Origin: Rhizobium sp. N324
GTDB taxonomy: Bacteria > Pseudomonadota > Alphaproteobacteria > Rhizobiales > Rhizobiaceae
Direction of reading: 5' to 3'
DNA length: 64,000 nucleotides
Assembly: GCF_001664485.1 (NCBI RefSeq)
Contig: NZ_CP013630.1
Span: forward strand, 3,227,001-3,291,000
In this document: piece by piece, positions 28,411-38,251 of the stretch
Position numbering within the stretch: the stretch's first letter is position 1
Layout of the letters: the number at the start of each line of letters is the position of its first letter
Notes under the pieces: model-generated
The model's database searches: none
What the model was told of the DNA's origin: nothing
The model's input: only the letters and a program-made list of their open reading frames with translations
Position numbers and translations under genes: made by a program

Positions 28411-31400
28411 ATGCCGAAGCGCCAAGACATCAAATCGATCCTCATCATCGGCGCAGGACCGATCGTCATTGGCCAGGCATGCGAGTTCGATTATTCCGGC
28501 ACCCAGGCCTGCAAGGCACTGAGGGAGGAAGGCTACCGCGTCATCCTCGTCAATTCCAACCCGGCGACGATCATGACCGATCCAGGCCTTGCCGACGCCA
28601 CTTACGTCGAGCCGATCACCCCGGAGGTCGTCGCCAAGATCATCGCCAAGGAGCGCCCGGATGCGCTGCTGCCGACCATGGGCGGCCAGACGGCGCTAAA
28701 TACCGCGCTTTCGCTGAAGCGCATGGGCGTGCTCGACCGCTACAATGTCGAGATGATCGGCGCCAAGCCGGCCGCCATCGACATGGCCGAAGACCGGGCG
28801 CTGTTCCGCGAGGCGATGGCCCGCATCGGATTGGAAACGCCGCGCTCGATGCTGGCGAATGCCACCGACATCAAGGACCTCGACCGCAAGACGCACGAAG
28901 CCGAGCGCAGCAAGCTGCGCGAGAGCCTCTCCGGCCCGGACCTCGACAAGGCGCTGGATGAACTGGAAAACCAGTGGAACCTCGGCGAGAGCGATCGCAA
29001 GCAGCGCTACATGAACCACGCCGTGGCGATTGCCGCTCAGGCGCTCGATCATGTCGGCCTGCCGGCGATCATCCGCCCGTCCTTCACGTTGGGCGGCACC
29101 GGCGGCGGCATCGCCTACAACCGCTCGGAATTCTTCGAAATCGTCGGCGGCGGCCTCGATGCCTCGCCGACGACCGAAGTGCTGATCGAAGAATCGGTGC
29201 TCGGCTGGAAGGAGTATGAGATGGAGGTCGTCCGCGACACGGCGGACAACTGCATCATCATCTGCTCGATCGAAAACATCGATCCGATGGGCGTCCACAC
29301 CGGCGATTCGATCACCGTCGCCCCGGCGCTGACGCTGACCGACAAGGAATACCAGATCATGCGCAACGCCTCGATCGCAGTGCTGCGCGAGATCGGGGTC
29401 GAGACCGGCGGCTCGAACGTCCAGTTCGCCGTCAATCCGAAGGACGGCCGCCTGGTCGTCATCGAAATGAACCCGCGCGTCTCGCGCTCTTCGGCGCTCG
29501 CTTCCAAGGCCACCGGTTTCCCGATCGCCAAGGTCGCCGCCAAACTCGCCATCGGTTATACGCTCGACGAGTTGGACAACGACATCACCGGCGGCGCAAC
29601 GCCTGCCTCCTTCGAACCGTCGATCGACTATGTCGTCACCAAGATCCCGCGTTTCGCCTTCGAGAAATTCCCCGGCGCCTCGCCGGTGCTGACGACCGCG
29701 ATGAAATCCGTCGGCGAAGTGATGGCGATCGGCCGCACCTTCGCCGAATCGCTGCAGAAGGCGCTGCGCGGCCTCGAAACCGGCCTGACCGGCCTCGACG
29801 AAATCGAGATCCCCGATTCCGAAGAAGGCGAATCCAGCCACAACGCCATCCGCGCCGCGATCGGCACGCCGACCCCGGATCGCCTGCGCATGGTTGCCCA
29901 GGCGCTGCGTATGGGTCTCAGCATCGAAGAGGTGCATGAGGGCTGCAAGATCGATCCGTGGTTCATCGCCGAACTCAAGAACATCATCGACATGGAGGCC
30001 CGCATCCGCGAGCATGGCTTGCCTGAAGATGCGGCCAACCTGCGCATGCTGAAGGCGATGGGCTTTTCCGACGCCCGTCTGGCGACGCTCGCCGGCAAGC
30101 GCCCCAAGCAGGTCGCTGAACTCCGCAACGGCCTGAACGTCCGCCCGGTCTTCAAGCGCATCGATACCTGTGCGGCCGAATTCGCCTCGCCGACCGCCTA
30201 TATGTATTCGACCTACGAGACCCCCTTCGTCGGCGCCGCTCGCTCGGAAGCCGAAGTATCCGACCGCAAGAAGGTCGTCATCCTCGGCGGCGGCCCGAAC
30301 CGCATCGGCCAAGGCATCGAGTTCGATTATTGCTGCTGCCATGCCGCCTTCGCGCTGAAGGATGCGGGTTACGAAGCCATCATGATCAACTGCAACCCGG
30401 AAACCGTCTCGACCGACTACGACACGTCGGATCGCCTGTATTTCGAGCCGCTGACGGCCGAGGACGTGATCGAGATCCTGCGCGCCGAGCAGGAAAAGGG
30501 CGAAGTCGTCGGCGTCATCGTCCAGTTCGGCGGCCAGACGCCGCTGAAGCTTGCCGAGGCGCTCGAAAAGAACGGCATCCCGATCCTCGGCACCGCGCCC
30601 GACATGATCGACCTCGCCGAGGACCGCGACCGCTTCCAGAAGCTGCTGATGAAGCTCGATCTCAACCAGCCGAACAACGGCATCGCCTATTCGGTCGAGC
30701 AGGCCCGCCTGGTCGCCGCCGAGATCGGCTTCCCGCTGGTCGTGCGCCCGTCTTACGTTCTCGGCGGCCGCGCCATGCAGATCCTGCATTCGGAGGGCCA
30801 GCTGCAGACCTATCTGCTCGACACGGTTCCGGAACTGGTGCCCGAAGATATCAAGCAGCGTTATCCCAACGACAAGACCGGCCAGATCAACACCCTTCTC
30901 GGCAAGAACCCGCTGCTCTTCGACAGCTACCTCAGCCACGCCATCGAAGTCGATGTCGACTGCCTCTCTGATGGAACCGACGTCTACGTCGCCGGCATCA
31001 TGGAGCATATCGAAGAAGCCGGCATTCATTCAGGTGACAGTGCCTGCTCGCTGCCGCCGCGTTCGCTGCCCGTCGACCTGCTCGACGAACTCGAGCGCCA
31101 GGCAAAGGCGATGGCCAAGGCGCTCAATGTCGGCGGCCTGATGAACGTCCAGTTCGCCATCAAGGACGGCATCGTCTACGTTCTCGAAGTCAATCCGCGC
31201 GCCTCGCGCACCGTGCCCTTCGTCGCCAAGACCATCGGCGCGCCGATCGCCAAGATCGCCGCCCGTGTCATGGCCGGCGAAAAACTCGATGCGACCTTTG
31301 CCGCCTACGGCCAGAAGCCCGATCCACGCAAGCTCACGCATATCGCCGTCAAGGAAGCCGTCTTCCCCTTCGCTCGCTTCCCCGGCGTCGACACCCTGCT

Positions 31401-31899
31401 CGGCCCGGAAATGCGCTCGACCGGCGAAGTCATCGGCCTCGATACCGATTTCGCGCTGGCCTTCGCCAAGTCGCAGCTGGGCGCCGGCGTCGAACTGCCG
31501 CGTGACGGCACGGTCTTCGTCTCCGTGCGCGACGAGGACAAGGTGCGCGTGCTGCCGGCGATCCGCATTCTCGTCGAACAGGGCTTCAAGGTGCTGGCAA
31601 CCGGTGGCACCGCCCGCTTCCTCGGCGAAAACGGCATCACCGCCACCAAGATCAACAAGGTGCTCGAAGGCCGTCCGCATATCGAGGACGCCATCCGCAA
31701 CCGCCAGGTCCAGCTCGTCATCAACACCACCGACGGCAACAAGGCGATCTCGGATTCGAAATCGCTGCGCCGCGCGACGCTGATGCAGAAGGTGCCCTAC
31801 TACACGACGATGGCCGGCGCCGAAGCCGCCGCCCAGGCGATCAAGGCGCTGAAGGCCGGCAATCTCGAAGTGCGGCCGCTGCAGAGCTACTTCGCCTGA
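28411..31899 (+). CDS. carB: Carbamoyl-phosphate synthase large subunit
   Basis: This 1162-residue subunit makes carbamoyl phosphate from bicarbonate, two ATP and ammonia. The N-terminal half opens with [20 protein letters not shown]. The second ATP-grasp half opens with [20 protein letters not shown], the expected internal duplication. The allosteric MGS domain occupies the last 140 residues ([33 protein letters not shown]). The length is about 90 residues more than the E. coli enzyme, as in other rhizobia. The gene stands alone, about 280 bases after the divergent peptidase gene. Confidence 0.99.
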   Translation: MPKRQDIKSILIIGAGPIVIGQACEFDYSGTQACKALREEGYRVILVNSNPATIMTDPGLADATYVEPITPEVVAKIIAKERPDALLPTMGGQTALNTALSLKRMGVLDRYNVEMIGAKPAAIDMAEDRALFREAMARIGLETPRSMLANATDIKDLDRKTHEAERSKLRESLSGPDLDKALDELENQWNLGESDRKQRYMNHAVAIAAQALDHVGLPAIIRPSFTLGGTGGGIAYNRSEFFEIVGGGLDASPTTEVLIEESVLGWKEYEMEVVRDTADNCIIICSIENIDPMGVHTGDSITVAPALTLTDKEYQIMRNASIAVLREIGVETGGSNVQFAVNPKDGRLVVIEMNPRVSRSSALASKATGFPIAKVAAKLAIGYTLDELDNDITGGATPASFEPSIDYVVTKIPRFAFEKFPGASPVLTTAMKSVGEVMAIGRTFAESLQKALRGLETGLTGLDEIEIPDSEEGESSHNAIRAAIGTPTPDRLRMVAQALRMGLSIEEVHEGCKIDPWFIAELKNIIDMEARIREHGLPEDAANLRMLKAMGFSDARLATLAGKRPKQVAELRNGLNVRPVFKRIDTCAAEFASPTAYMYSTYETPFVGAARSEAEVSDRKKVVILGGGPNRIGQGIEFDYCCCHAAFALKDAGYEAIMINCNPETVSTDYDTSDRLYFEPLTAEDVIEILRAEQEKGEVVGVIVQFGGQTPLKLAEALEKNGIPILGTAPDMIDLAEDRDRFQKLLMKLDLNQPNNGIAYSVEQARLVAAEIGFPLVVRPSYVLGGRAMQILHSEGQLQTYLLDTVPELVPEDIKQRYPNDKTGQINTLLGKNPLLFDSYLSHAIEVDVDCLSDGTDVYVAGIMEHIEEAGIHSGDSACSLPPRSLPVDLLDELERQAKAMAKALNVGGLMNVQFAIKDGIVYVLEVNPRASRTVPFVAKTIGAPIAKIAARVMAGEKLDATFAAYGQKPDPRKLTHIAVKEAVFPFARFPGVDTLLGPEMRSTGEVIGLDTDFALAFAKSQLGAGVELPRDGTVFVSVRDEDKVRVLPAIRILVEQGFKVLATGGTARFLGENGITATKINKVLEGRPHIEDAIRNRQVQLVINTTDGNKAISDSKSLRRATLMQKVPYYTTMAGAEAAAQAIKALKAGNLEVRPLQSYFA

Positions 31900-31906
31900 G
31901 GTTGAA

Positions 31907-31951
31907 GCAATTCCAGCAAATCTGCGCCCGCGGTTTTGCGTCCGGAATTGC
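31907..31951. repeat. Palindromic element after carB
   Basis: GCAATTCC (31907-31914) and GGAATTGC (31944-31951) are exact inverted 8-mers around 29 bases. They lie just after the carB stop and resemble another short rhizobial intergenic repeat. A stronger hairpin follows directly. Confidence 0.5.
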
Positions 31952-31970
31952 GCAAAAAACAAAGAACAGC

Positions 31971-31993
31971 GTCACCGCTCGATGAGCGGTGAC
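31971..31993. terminator. Hairpin between convergent carB and the UdgX gene
   Basis: GTCACCGCTC and GAGCGGTGAC form a perfect 10-bp stem with a 3-base loop. The minus-strand 3' side leads into GCTGTTCTTTGTTTTTTG, so it is best placed to stop the udgX transcript and may also stop carB. Confidence 0.65.
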
Positions 31994-32014
31994 GGGACTT
32001 AAAGCGGAATCACT

Positions 32015-33469
32015 TTATCCGGCTGACGTCATAAGCCGATGAATCTCCAACATATCCTGACGAAAGCGCGCCATCTCCTCCACCTTCAGCCGCTCGTCGG
32101 GAATGCGCAGAAGATAGGAGGGATGCACCGTCACGAAGAGCGTGCGCCCCCCTTCGATCGCCATCGCCGTTCCCCTGACGTCCTGCAGGCGCTCTTTCAT
32201 ATCGGTCAGCGCCGCAAGCGCCGTCGCCCCCATGGCGACGATCAGCTTCGGCTTGATGAGTGTCAGCTCCTGATCCAGCCACCAGCGGCAATGTTTGACC
32301 TCGCCCATATTGGGCTTCTGGTGAATGCGCCGCTTGCCGCGCGGCTCGTATTTGAAATGCTTGACTGAGTTGGTGACGTAGACCATCGAACGGTCGATGC
32401 CCGCCTCCGCAATGACCTGATCGAAAAGCTTGCCGGCCGGACCGACGAAAGGGCGTCCTGCAATATCCTCCTGATCGCCCGGCTGCTCGCCGACGAACAT
32501 CACCGCCGCATCGCGCGGCCCCTCCCCGAACACGGTTTGCGTGGCCTTGGCGTGAAGCGGACAGCGGGTGCAGGCGGCAGCCTCGGCGCGCAGGGCTTCC
32601 AGCGTGCCGGCCGGCGCTTCGGGTTCTGTGGGAAGGTTGCGCGCCGCCTGCTGCAGCCGGTCGTGAAAGGGCAGCGATTGCGTTGCCTCCCTTGCCGCCA
32701 TCTCCCGCACCTTGCTTTCGGCCGATGCGATCAGACCCGGAATGAGATCGGCCTCCGGGAGGTTCTTCCAGTATTTTTTCGGCATTTCCGCCTGCATCGC
32801 CTTCAGCTTCAGCCGCGCCGGATTGAAGATGCTCGCATAATAGGTGCGCCAGAGATCGTCGGTGGCATCGGTGAGATTGGGCTTCTCGCACGGCGCGTCG
32901 TTCATCGTCAGCCTTTCGCCATCCCAGGCCGCCGAGCCCTTGGGCGTGGCGATCAGCCAGTCCATGTCGGTAAAGCGCCTCTGGAAAAAAGGCGCGGTAC
33001 GCCGGACAATATGATGGTCCGGCTCGAACCAGGCGATGAATTTTCGCCGTCCCGAGGAAACCGCGCCGACCTCCTTGAAGCGGACGAAAGCCGTCATCTT
33101 GTGGGCGTCGCGATGCACATTTTTTGCCATCAGCCGGGCCCGCACGACATCCTCGTCGGAGGCCACCTCAAGCAGTTGCCGGTCCAGCTGCAGCCGCCAG
33201 AGCAGCCGGTAAAGCAGCGAGAAGCGCGCCGGGTCGCAATGGCAAAGCACGGTCTCCGCAAGCTCGATAAAGGCCGGCGGCACCGTCATCGGCTTGCGTG
33301 TCACAGGCGCCGGCGGCATGGCGTCGCGTTGGAATGCAAGATCGGCCTCCGCGCTTTTTTCCCGCCAGTCGATCTCCTCGGGCAATATGCCGGCGGCCGC
33401 GAAGGCGCGCGCGGCATCACGCCATTCGGCAAGGTCGCCCCGTCCTGCAAGCACGACCCGGCGCATCAT
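32015..33469 (-). CDS. DUF4130-UdgX fusion, uracil-DNA crosslinking repair protein
   Basis: This 484-residue protein joins two domains. Residues about 55-260 are DUF4130, seen elsewhere as the partner of a DNA-repair radical SAM protein. Residues about 285-484 are a UdgX-type uracil-DNA glycosylase: FVGEQPGDQEDIAGRPFVGP, VTNSVKHFKYEPRGKRRIHQ and VTVHPSYLLRIP. The KRRIH loop with His383 is the UdgX hallmark; in the studied mycobacterial enzyme this His binds covalently to DNA at uracil. Cysteines 300, 303 and 394 fit iron-sulphur ligands. The start shares bases with the stop of the radical SAM gene (ATGATG), so translation is probably coupled. Confidence 0.93.
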   Translation of the reverse strand: MMRRVVLAGRGDLAEWRDAARAFAAAGILPEEIDWREKSAEADLAFQRDAMPPAPVTRKPMTVPPAFIELAETVLCHCDPARFSLLYRLLWRLQLDRQLLEVASDEDVVRARLMAKNVHRDAHKMTAFVRFKEVGAVSSGRRKFIAWFEPDHHIVRRTAPFFQRRFTDMDWLIATPKGSAAWDGERLTMNDAPCEKPNLTDATDDLWRTYYASIFNPARLKLKAMQAEMPKKYWKNLPEADLIPGLIASAESKVREMAAREATQSLPFHDRLQQAARNLPTEPEAPAGTLEALRAEAAACTRCPLHAKATQTVFGEGPRDAAVMFVGEQPGDQEDIAGRPFVGPAGKLFDQVIAEAGIDRSMVYVTNSVKHFKYEPRGKRRIHQKPNMGEVKHCRWWLDQELTLIKPKLIVAMGATALAALTDMKERLQDVRGTAMAIEGGRTLFVTVHPSYLLRIPDERLKVEEMARFRQDMLEIHRLMTSAG

Positions 33470-34698
33470 AGCAACGACAATTGTTCAGGCTTCGGCTCGA
33501 ACATGGCGCGAAGGTCCGGGCGGTCGATCAGCCGGCGCGGCGACCAGCCTTCCGCCGAGATGAAGGACTGTACCTTCTTGATAGAAATGCCGAGCCGCGA
33601 GAGATCGTCGAGCCGCAGGCGGCGAAAACGGCGGGCCGAAACGATCGATTTGACGGTTTTGGTGCCGAGACCGGGCACGCGCAGCAAGCGTTCCCGCTCG
33701 GCTTTGTTGATGTCGACCGGAAATTCGGCGCGGTTGGCGAGCGCCCAGGCAAGCTTCGGGTCGAGGTTCAGATCGAGCATCCCGTCCGTCTGGCTGGCGG
33801 TGATCTCGTCGATGCCGAAACCATAGAACCGATAGAGCCAGTCGGCCTGATAGAGCCGGTGTTCACGCATCAGCGGCGGCTTGATCAGCGGCAGGTTTTT
33901 CGACGAATCCGGGATCGGGCTAAAGGCGGAATAATAAACGCGCCTCAGGCCGTAGCTGCTGTAAAGCCGGCCGCTGGTCGCAAGGATCGTCGCATCACTC
34001 GCGCCGTCGGCGCCGACAATCATCTGCGTGCTCTGGCCGGCCGGCACGAAGCGCTGACGCTTCTTCGTGCGCAGCGTCGGCTCGCCTGCGGCCTCGATCT
34101 TCAGCCTCAGATCGCCCATCGATCGGCGGATATTGGCAGGCTTCTTTTCCGGCGCGAAACGGCTGATGCCGTTATCCGTCGGCAACTCGATATTGAGCGA
34201 CAGGCGGTCGGCAAACAGCCCCGCCTCCTCGATCAGCCGCGGCGACGCCTCGGGGATCGATTTCAGATGGATATAACCGCGAAAATTATGCGTCACGCGC
34301 AATTCGCGGACAATGCGGACCATCTCTTCCATCGTGTAATCGGAAGAGCGGATAATGCCCGAGGACAGGAACAGCCCCTCGATATAGTTGCGCCGGTAGA
34401 ATTCCAGCGTCAGCCAGATGACTTCCTCGGGCGTGAAGCGCGCCCGTTCGACATTGCTTGACGAACGATTGACGCAATAGGCACAGTCATAGATGCAGAA
34501 ATTCGTCAGCAGTATTTTCAGAAGCGAAATGCACCGCCCGTCCGGCGCATAGGCATGACAGATGCCGGATCCCTCGGTCGAACCGAGCCCGCCGCTTGTT
34601 CCCGAATCGCGTTTCACCGTGCCGCTGGAGGCGCAGGAAGCGTCATATTTGGCGGCGTCTGAAAGGATTGCCAAGCGTTCTGTTAGCGACTTCTTCAT
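33466..34698 (-). CDS. DNA modification/repair radical SAM protein
   Basis: This 410-residue protein matches the family named 'putative DNA modification/repair radical SAM protein'. The cluster motif is NFCIYDCAYCVNRSSS (C-x3-C-x2-C). The C-terminus has helix-hairpin-helix DNA-binding elements (ERERLLRVPGLGTKTVKSIV and a second at DDLSRLGISIKKVQSFIS). Its chemistry is unknown. I prefer the ATG at 34698 (MKKSLTERLAIL); a GTG at 34710 would lie inside the LexA box. No Shine-Dalgarno precedes it and the promoter is very close, so the mRNA may be leaderless. It forms a coupled operon with the DUF4130-UdgX gene. Confidence 0.93.
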   Translation of the reverse strand: MKKSLTERLAILSDAAKYDASCASSGTVKRDSGTSGGLGSTEGSGICHAYAPDGRCISLLKILLTNFCIYDCAYCVNRSSSNVERARFTPEEVIWLTLEFYRRNYIEGLFLSSGIIRSSDYTMEEMVRIVRELRVTHNFRGYIHLKSIPEASPRLIEEAGLFADRLSLNIELPTDNGISRFAPEKKPANIRRSMGDLRLKIEAAGEPTLRTKKRQRFVPAGQSTQMIVGADGASDATILATSGRLYSSYGLRRVYYSAFSPIPDSSKNLPLIKPPLMREHRLYQADWLYRFYGFGIDEITASQTDGMLDLNLDPKLAWALANRAEFPVDINKAERERLLRVPGLGTKTVKSIVSARRFRRLRLDDLSRLGISIKKVQSFISAEGWSPRRLIDRPDLRAMFEPKPEQLSLL

Positions 34699-34704
34699 TA
34701 GTGT

Positions 34705-34719
34705 GTTCACTATATGTTC
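34705..34719 (-). promoter_or_regulatory. LexA (SOS) box before the radical SAM/UdgX operon
   Basis: GTTC-N7-GTTC (GAAC-N7-GAAC on the coding strand) is the alphaproteobacterial LexA box. It ends seven bases before the ATG. On the minus strand TTGACT stands upstream, and the box covers the TATAGT/TAGTGA region that should be the -10, so LexA binding would block the polymerase directly. Confidence 0.8.
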
Positions 34720-34839
34720 TAACGCGCAAAGTCAACCACGGTCATCCCGCCTTGGCCGCGTTTTCGGCGGGACACTGGCTGTCGGGGCGGCTTGCATTTC
34801 ATTCATGCGAATTTTCTGGAAATCGGCCTTGGCGATCTG

Positions 34840-34845
34840 CTATAA
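34840..34845 (+). promoter_or_regulatory. Likely -10 element of the greA promoter
   Basis: CTATAA matches the rhizobial -10 consensus (CTATAT) in five of six bases. The -35 region, CTGGAA or TGGAAA about 17-18 bases upstream, is weak. Transcription would begin near 34852. Confidence 0.4.
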
Positions 34846-34868
34846 GCACTTAACTAGGATTGTGGCAC

Positions 34869-34904
34869 GGTTCCGAAGCTCCCCTTCGGGACCTGTTTTC
34901 TTTT
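34869..34904 (+). terminator. Terminator-like hairpin in the greA leader
   Basis: GGTTCCGAAG (34869-34878) pairs with CTTCGGGACC (34884-34893), one wobble in ten pairs, followed by TGTTTTCTTTT. No plus-strand gene ends just upstream, so it most likely sits inside the greA leader and could release a short RNA or attenuate greA. Confidence 0.6.
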
Positions 34905-34962
34905 GTGTGTGCTGGACTGCGTCAAGCAGGGCTGGCGGATACAGGGAGTGAAGGACAGAAAA

Positions 34963-35439
34963 ATGGTTGATAAGGTACCGATGACACAGGGTGGTTTCGT
35001 CAAGCTGCAGGAAGAGCTGCGCTGGCGTCAGCAGGAGGAGCGCCCGCGAATCATCGAGGCGATCGCCGAAGCCCGTGCTCATGGCGACCTTTCCGAAAAC
35101 GCCGAATATCACGCCGCCAAGGAAGCCCAGAGCCACAATGAAGGCCGCATCAGCGAGCTGGAAGACCTGACGGCGCGCGCGGAGGTCATCGACCTCACCA
35201 AGATGTCGGGCGACAAGATCAAGTTCGGCGCCAAGGTGAAGCTCGTCGACGAGGACACCGAGGAAGAAAAGACCTACCAGATTGTCGGCGACCAGGAAGC
35301 CGACGTCAAAGCCGGCCGCATCTCCATTTCCTCTCCGATTGCGCGCGCGCTGATCGGCAAGGAAGTCGGCGATTCCATCGAGGTCAACGCGCCGGGCGGC
35401 TCCAAGGCCTACGAAATCCTCCAGGTTTCCTGGGGCTGA
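34963..35439 (+). CDS. greA: Transcription elongation factor GreA
   Basis: This 158-residue factor helps stalled RNA polymerase cleave its backtracked transcript. The N-terminal coiled coil carries the acidic tip in [20 protein letters not shown], and the C-terminal FKBP-like domain ends with [20 protein letters not shown] and YEILQVSWG. The ATG at 34963 gives the standard length; the in-frame extension upstream to 34903 runs through the leader hairpin region. lpcC follows 36 bases later on the same strand, so the two are probably cotranscribed, as greA and lpsB are neighbours in other rhizobia. Confidence 0.98.
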   Translation: MVDKVPMTQGGFVKLQEELRWRQQEERPRIIEAIAEARAHGDLSENAEYHAAKEAQSHNEGRISELEDLTARAEVIDLTKMSGDKIKFGAKVKLVDEDTEEEKTYQIVGDQEADVKAGRISISSPIARALIGKEVGDSIEVNAPGGSKAYEILQVSWG

Positions 35440-35475
35440 TCGCCCGCCACAGACGAGACCCATCCCTTGCCTGAT

Positions 35476-36525
35476 ATGCGTGACGTCGAGATCATCGCGC
35501 CCAATTTCAAGCGCCGGCTCTCCGGCGTCACGTCGACCATCGTCCAGCTCATCCCCTGCCAGATCCGGCTCGGCGTCAGGATCGCAACCCTCGGCCCCGG
35601 CCTGCCGGAAGACCTGCCGAAGCTGCGATGGTCGCAGCTCCTTGGTCTCTGGCGCCCGCCGGCCCGCCGGCGCCGGCGTGTCTGGCACGCCCGCCGCAAC
35701 AATGAGATGGCGGTCGGCATCCTGCTTCGCCATCTCCTGCGTATGCCGCTGAAGCTGGTCTTCACCTCGGCCGCGCAACGCCGCCACACCGCCTACACGA
35801 AATGGCTGATCCGCCGCATGGATGCGGTGATCGCAACCAGCGACCGGTCCGGCTCCTTCCTCGAGGTACCGCACGCCGTCATCCAGCACGGCGTCGATCT
35901 CTCCCTGTTCCACCCGCCGGAAACGGCGGAAGACGGTATTGCTGCGACCGGCCTGCCCGGCCGCCACCTCGTCGGCTGTTTCGGCCGCGTGCGCCATCAG
36001 AAGGGCACCGATCTCTTCGTCCGGGCGATGATCGAACTCTTGCCGCAGCACCCCGAATGGACGGCCGTCGTCTCCGGCCGGGTAACGGCGGAGCACACGG
36101 CCTTCGCAGACAAGCTCAAGGCCGATGTCGCGGCGGCTGGCCTCGGCGACCGTATCCTCTTCCTCGGCGAAGTGCCCGATATCAAGGTCTGGTATCGCCG
36201 CCTGACGCTTTACGTCGCCCCTTCCCGCAACGAGGGTTTCGGGCTGACGCCGCTCGAAGCCATGGCGTCGCGGACGGCGGTGGTGGCATCGGACGCCGGC
36301 GCCTATGCCGAACTGATCGCCGAAGGCGAGACCGGCTCGGTCGTCGTCGCCACCGATGGCGAAGCACTGACACGGGCGATCGCGCCCTATATCGCCGATC
36401 CCGGTCTGGCGATCGCGCATGGCGAGAATGCCCTGCGCCACGTCAGGGCGAATTTTGCCCTGGAGAAGGAAGCAACCGCCATCGGCGCCATTTACGACCG
36501 TCTTCTTAGCGACAACCGCGGCTGA
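35476..36525 (+). CDS. lpcC: LPS core mannosyltransferase LpcC/LpsB (GT4)
   Basis: This 349-residue GT-B glycosyltransferase starts MRDVEIIAPNFKRRLSGVTS, which I recognise as the rhizobial LpcC/LpsB group. That enzyme moves mannose from GDP-mannose to the inner Kdo of the LPS core at the cytosolic face of the inner membrane. The C-terminal half shows LVGCFGRVRHQKGTDLFVRA and the GT4 donor-site motif APSRNEGFGLTPLEAMAS (E-x7-E type). The ATG at 35476 is preferred over a TTG at 35467. It follows greA. The lpsEDC genes that I recall following lpsB in Sinorhizobium are absent here; dct genes occupy that place. Confidence 0.9.
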   Translation: MRDVEIIAPNFKRRLSGVTSTIVQLIPCQIRLGVRIATLGPGLPEDLPKLRWSQLLGLWRPPARRRRRVWHARRNNEMAVGILLRHLLRMPLKLVFTSAAQRRHTAYTKWLIRRMDAVIATSDRSGSFLEVPHAVIQHGVDLSLFHPPETAEDGIAATGLPGRHLVGCFGRVRHQKGTDLFVRAMIELLPQHPEWTAVVSGRVTAEHTAFADKLKADVAAAGLGDRILFLGEVPDIKVWYRRLTLYVAPSRNEGFGLTPLEAMASRTAVVASDAGAYAELIAEGETGSVVVATDGEALTRAIAPYIADPGLAIAHGENALRHVRANFALEKEATAIGAIYDRLLSDNRG

Positions 36526-36575
36526 GCGGAGCGAGAAGCGGCCTGTTGAAAAGGACAGCCACCCCCTCCTCCGTC

Positions 36576-36646
36576 ATGCTCGGGCTTGTCCCGAGCATCT
36601 GCCTCCGGTCGATAGGGCAGCAGATCCTCGGCACAAGGCCGAGGAT
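36576..36646. repeat. Double-hairpin intergenic repeat after lpcC
   Basis: ATGCTCGGG pairs with CCCGAGCAT (36576-36598), and ATCCTCGG pairs with CCGAGGAT (36624-36646). This two-hairpin pattern is a frequent alphaproteobacterial intergenic repeat. It lies between convergent lpcC and dctA. Confidence 0.65.
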
Positions 36647-36681
36647 GACGTCGAGTAGAGAACGGGATCTATTGACAAGCG

Positions 36682-36707
36682 AACGGCCCGCCGGATGACG
36701 GGCCGTT
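36682..36707. terminator. Hairpin at the 3' end of dctA
   Basis: AACGGCCCG and CGGGCCGTT form a 9-bp stem with an 8-base loop, 30 bases beyond the dctA stop. There is no strong T-run, so termination is likely but not certain. Confidence 0.5.
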
Positions 36708-36736
36708 GCAAATATCCGCGACTAGCGAGTGGCTGA

Positions 36737-38071
36737 TTATTCCGCCGGCTGAAGTCCGCCGGCCGGAGCCGTCTCTTCTGCCTGGCCGCCCAAGGCTCTG
36801 GCAAGCTGCGCCGTATCCAGTTCGTTTTCCCAGCGCGCCACGACGATCGTCGCCACGGCATTACCGACGAGGTTGGTCAGCGCCCGGCATTCCGACATGA
36901 AGCGGTCGATGCCGAGGATGAGCGCCATGCCGGCAACCGGCACGGAAGGCACGACGGAAAGCGTGGCGGCAAGGGTGATGAAGCCGGCGCCGGTGATACC
37001 GGCGGCACCCTTGGAGCTCAGCATCGCCACCAACAGCAGCAGGATCTGGTCACCCCAGGAGAGATTGATGCCGGTTGCCTGGGCGATGAACAGCGCCGCC
37101 AGCGTCATATAGATGTTGGTGCCGTCGAGATTGAAGGAATAGCCCGTGGGGATGACGAGACCGACGACCGAGCGCTTGCAGCCGGCCTTCTCCATCTTGT
37201 TCATCAGGCCCGGAAGGGCGGCCTCCGACGACGACGTGCCGAGCACCAGCAGCAGCTCTTCCTTGATGTAGCGCAGCAGCGCCACGATCGAGAAGCCGTT
37301 ATAGCGGGCGACGGCGCCGAGAACGACGAGAACGAAGAGCAGCGAGGTGATGTAGAAGGTGCCGATCAGCATGGCGAGATTGGCGATCGAGCCGATGCCG
37401 TACTTGCCGATCGTGAAGGCCATGGCGCCGAAGGCGCCGATCGGGGCGGCCTTCATCAGGATGGCGACGAGCTTGAAGACCGGAGCCGTCAAGGCGTTGA
37501 GGAAATTGACGACCTGCTCGCCCTTTTCGCCGACCATGGCGAGCGCGACCCCGAAGAGCACCGAGAAGAACAGCACCTGCAGAATGTCGCCATCGGCAAA
37601 AGCGCCGACGATCGTCGACGGAATGATATTGGTGAGGAAGCCGACGATGCTCTGCTCATGCGCCTTGGTGGCAAAACTGGCGACGGCGGCAGGATCCAGC
37701 GATGCCGGATCGATGTTCATGCCGGCGCCGGGCTGGACGACATTGGCGACGACCATGCCGATGACGAGCGCCAATGTCGAGAAGGTGAGGAAGTACAACA
37801 TTGCCTTGCCGGCGACGCGGCCGACCTTCTTCAGGTCGCTCATGCCGGCAATGCCGGTCGCCACCGTCAGGAAGATGACCGGGGCGATGATCATCTTGAC
37901 GAGCTTGATGAAGGCATCGCCGAGCGGCTTCAACTGGGCGCCGAGTTCGGGATAGAAATGGCCGAGAAGGATACCCGCGGCGATAGCGGCGAGAACCTGA
38001 ACGTAAAGATGGGAATAAAAGGGCTTCTTGCCCTTGCTCTCTGCGACTGCATCGAATGGTGCTGCGATCAT
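36737..38071 (-). CDS. dctA: C4-dicarboxylate transport protein DctA
   Basis: This 444-residue inner-membrane symporter imports succinate, fumarate and malate with protons or sodium, and in rhizobia it feeds nitrogen-fixing bacteroids. It belongs to the DAACS (GltP-like) family. Motifs include [20 protein letters not shown], the serine-rich hairpin [20 protein letters not shown], the substrate loop [20 protein letters not shown] and [20 protein letters not shown]. The ATG at 38071 ([12 protein letters not shown]) gives the known family length; a longer frame to 38128 is not supported. Expression should depend on the sigma-54 promoter and DctB-DctD, which lie divergently upstream. Confidence 0.98.
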   Translation of the reverse strand: MIAAPFDAVAESKGKKPFYSHLYVQVLAAIAAGILLGHFYPELGAQLKPLGDAFIKLVKMIIAPVIFLTVATGIAGMSDLKKVGRVAGKAMLYFLTFSTLALVIGMVVANVVQPGAGMNIDPASLDPAAVASFATKAHEQSIVGFLTNIIPSTIVGAFADGDILQVLFFSVLFGVALAMVGEKGEQVVNFLNALTAPVFKLVAILMKAAPIGAFGAMAFTIGKYGIGSIANLAMLIGTFYITSLLFVLVVLGAVARYNGFSIVALLRYIKEELLLVLGTSSSEAALPGLMNKMEKAGCKRSVVGLVIPTGYSFNLDGTNIYMTLAALFIAQATGINLSWGDQILLLLVAMLSSKGAAGITGAGFITLAATLSVVPSVPVAGMALILGIDRFMSECRALTNLVGNAVATIVVARWENELDTAQLARALGGQAEETAPAGGLQPAE

Positions 38072-38160
38072 GATGTCCTCCTTAAGGCTCGTCCGAACAA
38101 CTCCGGCCTCCCGAGCCGTTCGCTTCAATCCAACAGCTCAGCCGTTGTTGCCTTCTCCTT

Positions 38161-38176
38161 CGCAATCACCGTGCCA
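38161..38176 (-). promoter_or_regulatory. Sigma-54 (RpoN) promoter of dctA
   Basis: Read on the minus strand, TGGCACG-N4-TTGCG has the invariant GG and GC of the -24/-12 promoter with correct spacing. It lies about 90 bases before the dctA start. This is direct sequence support for DctD/RpoN control. Confidence 0.9.
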
Positions 38177-38193
38177 GTTTGACGTCATCGAAT

Positions 38194-38206
38194 TAAGCAA
38201 TTGATT
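38194..38206 (-). promoter_or_regulatory. IHF-like site between dctA promoter and DctD sites
   Basis: The minus strand reads AATCAATTGCTTA, a full match to the IHF consensus WATCAANNNNTTR. It stands between the sigma-54 promoter and the upstream palindromes, where DNA bending would bring DctD to the polymerase. Confidence 0.65.
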
Positions 38207-38251
38207 TCACATAGTAAAAAAATCTTAGCTCATTGCCGGCTCGTTAAGAAA

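Noticed and set aside
28696..31029. 777-codon minus-strand open frame opposite carB
   Set aside because: It is the mirror of a well-conserved gene, rich in Asp, Arg and Gly without motifs. The carB protein is unmistakable on the plus strand.
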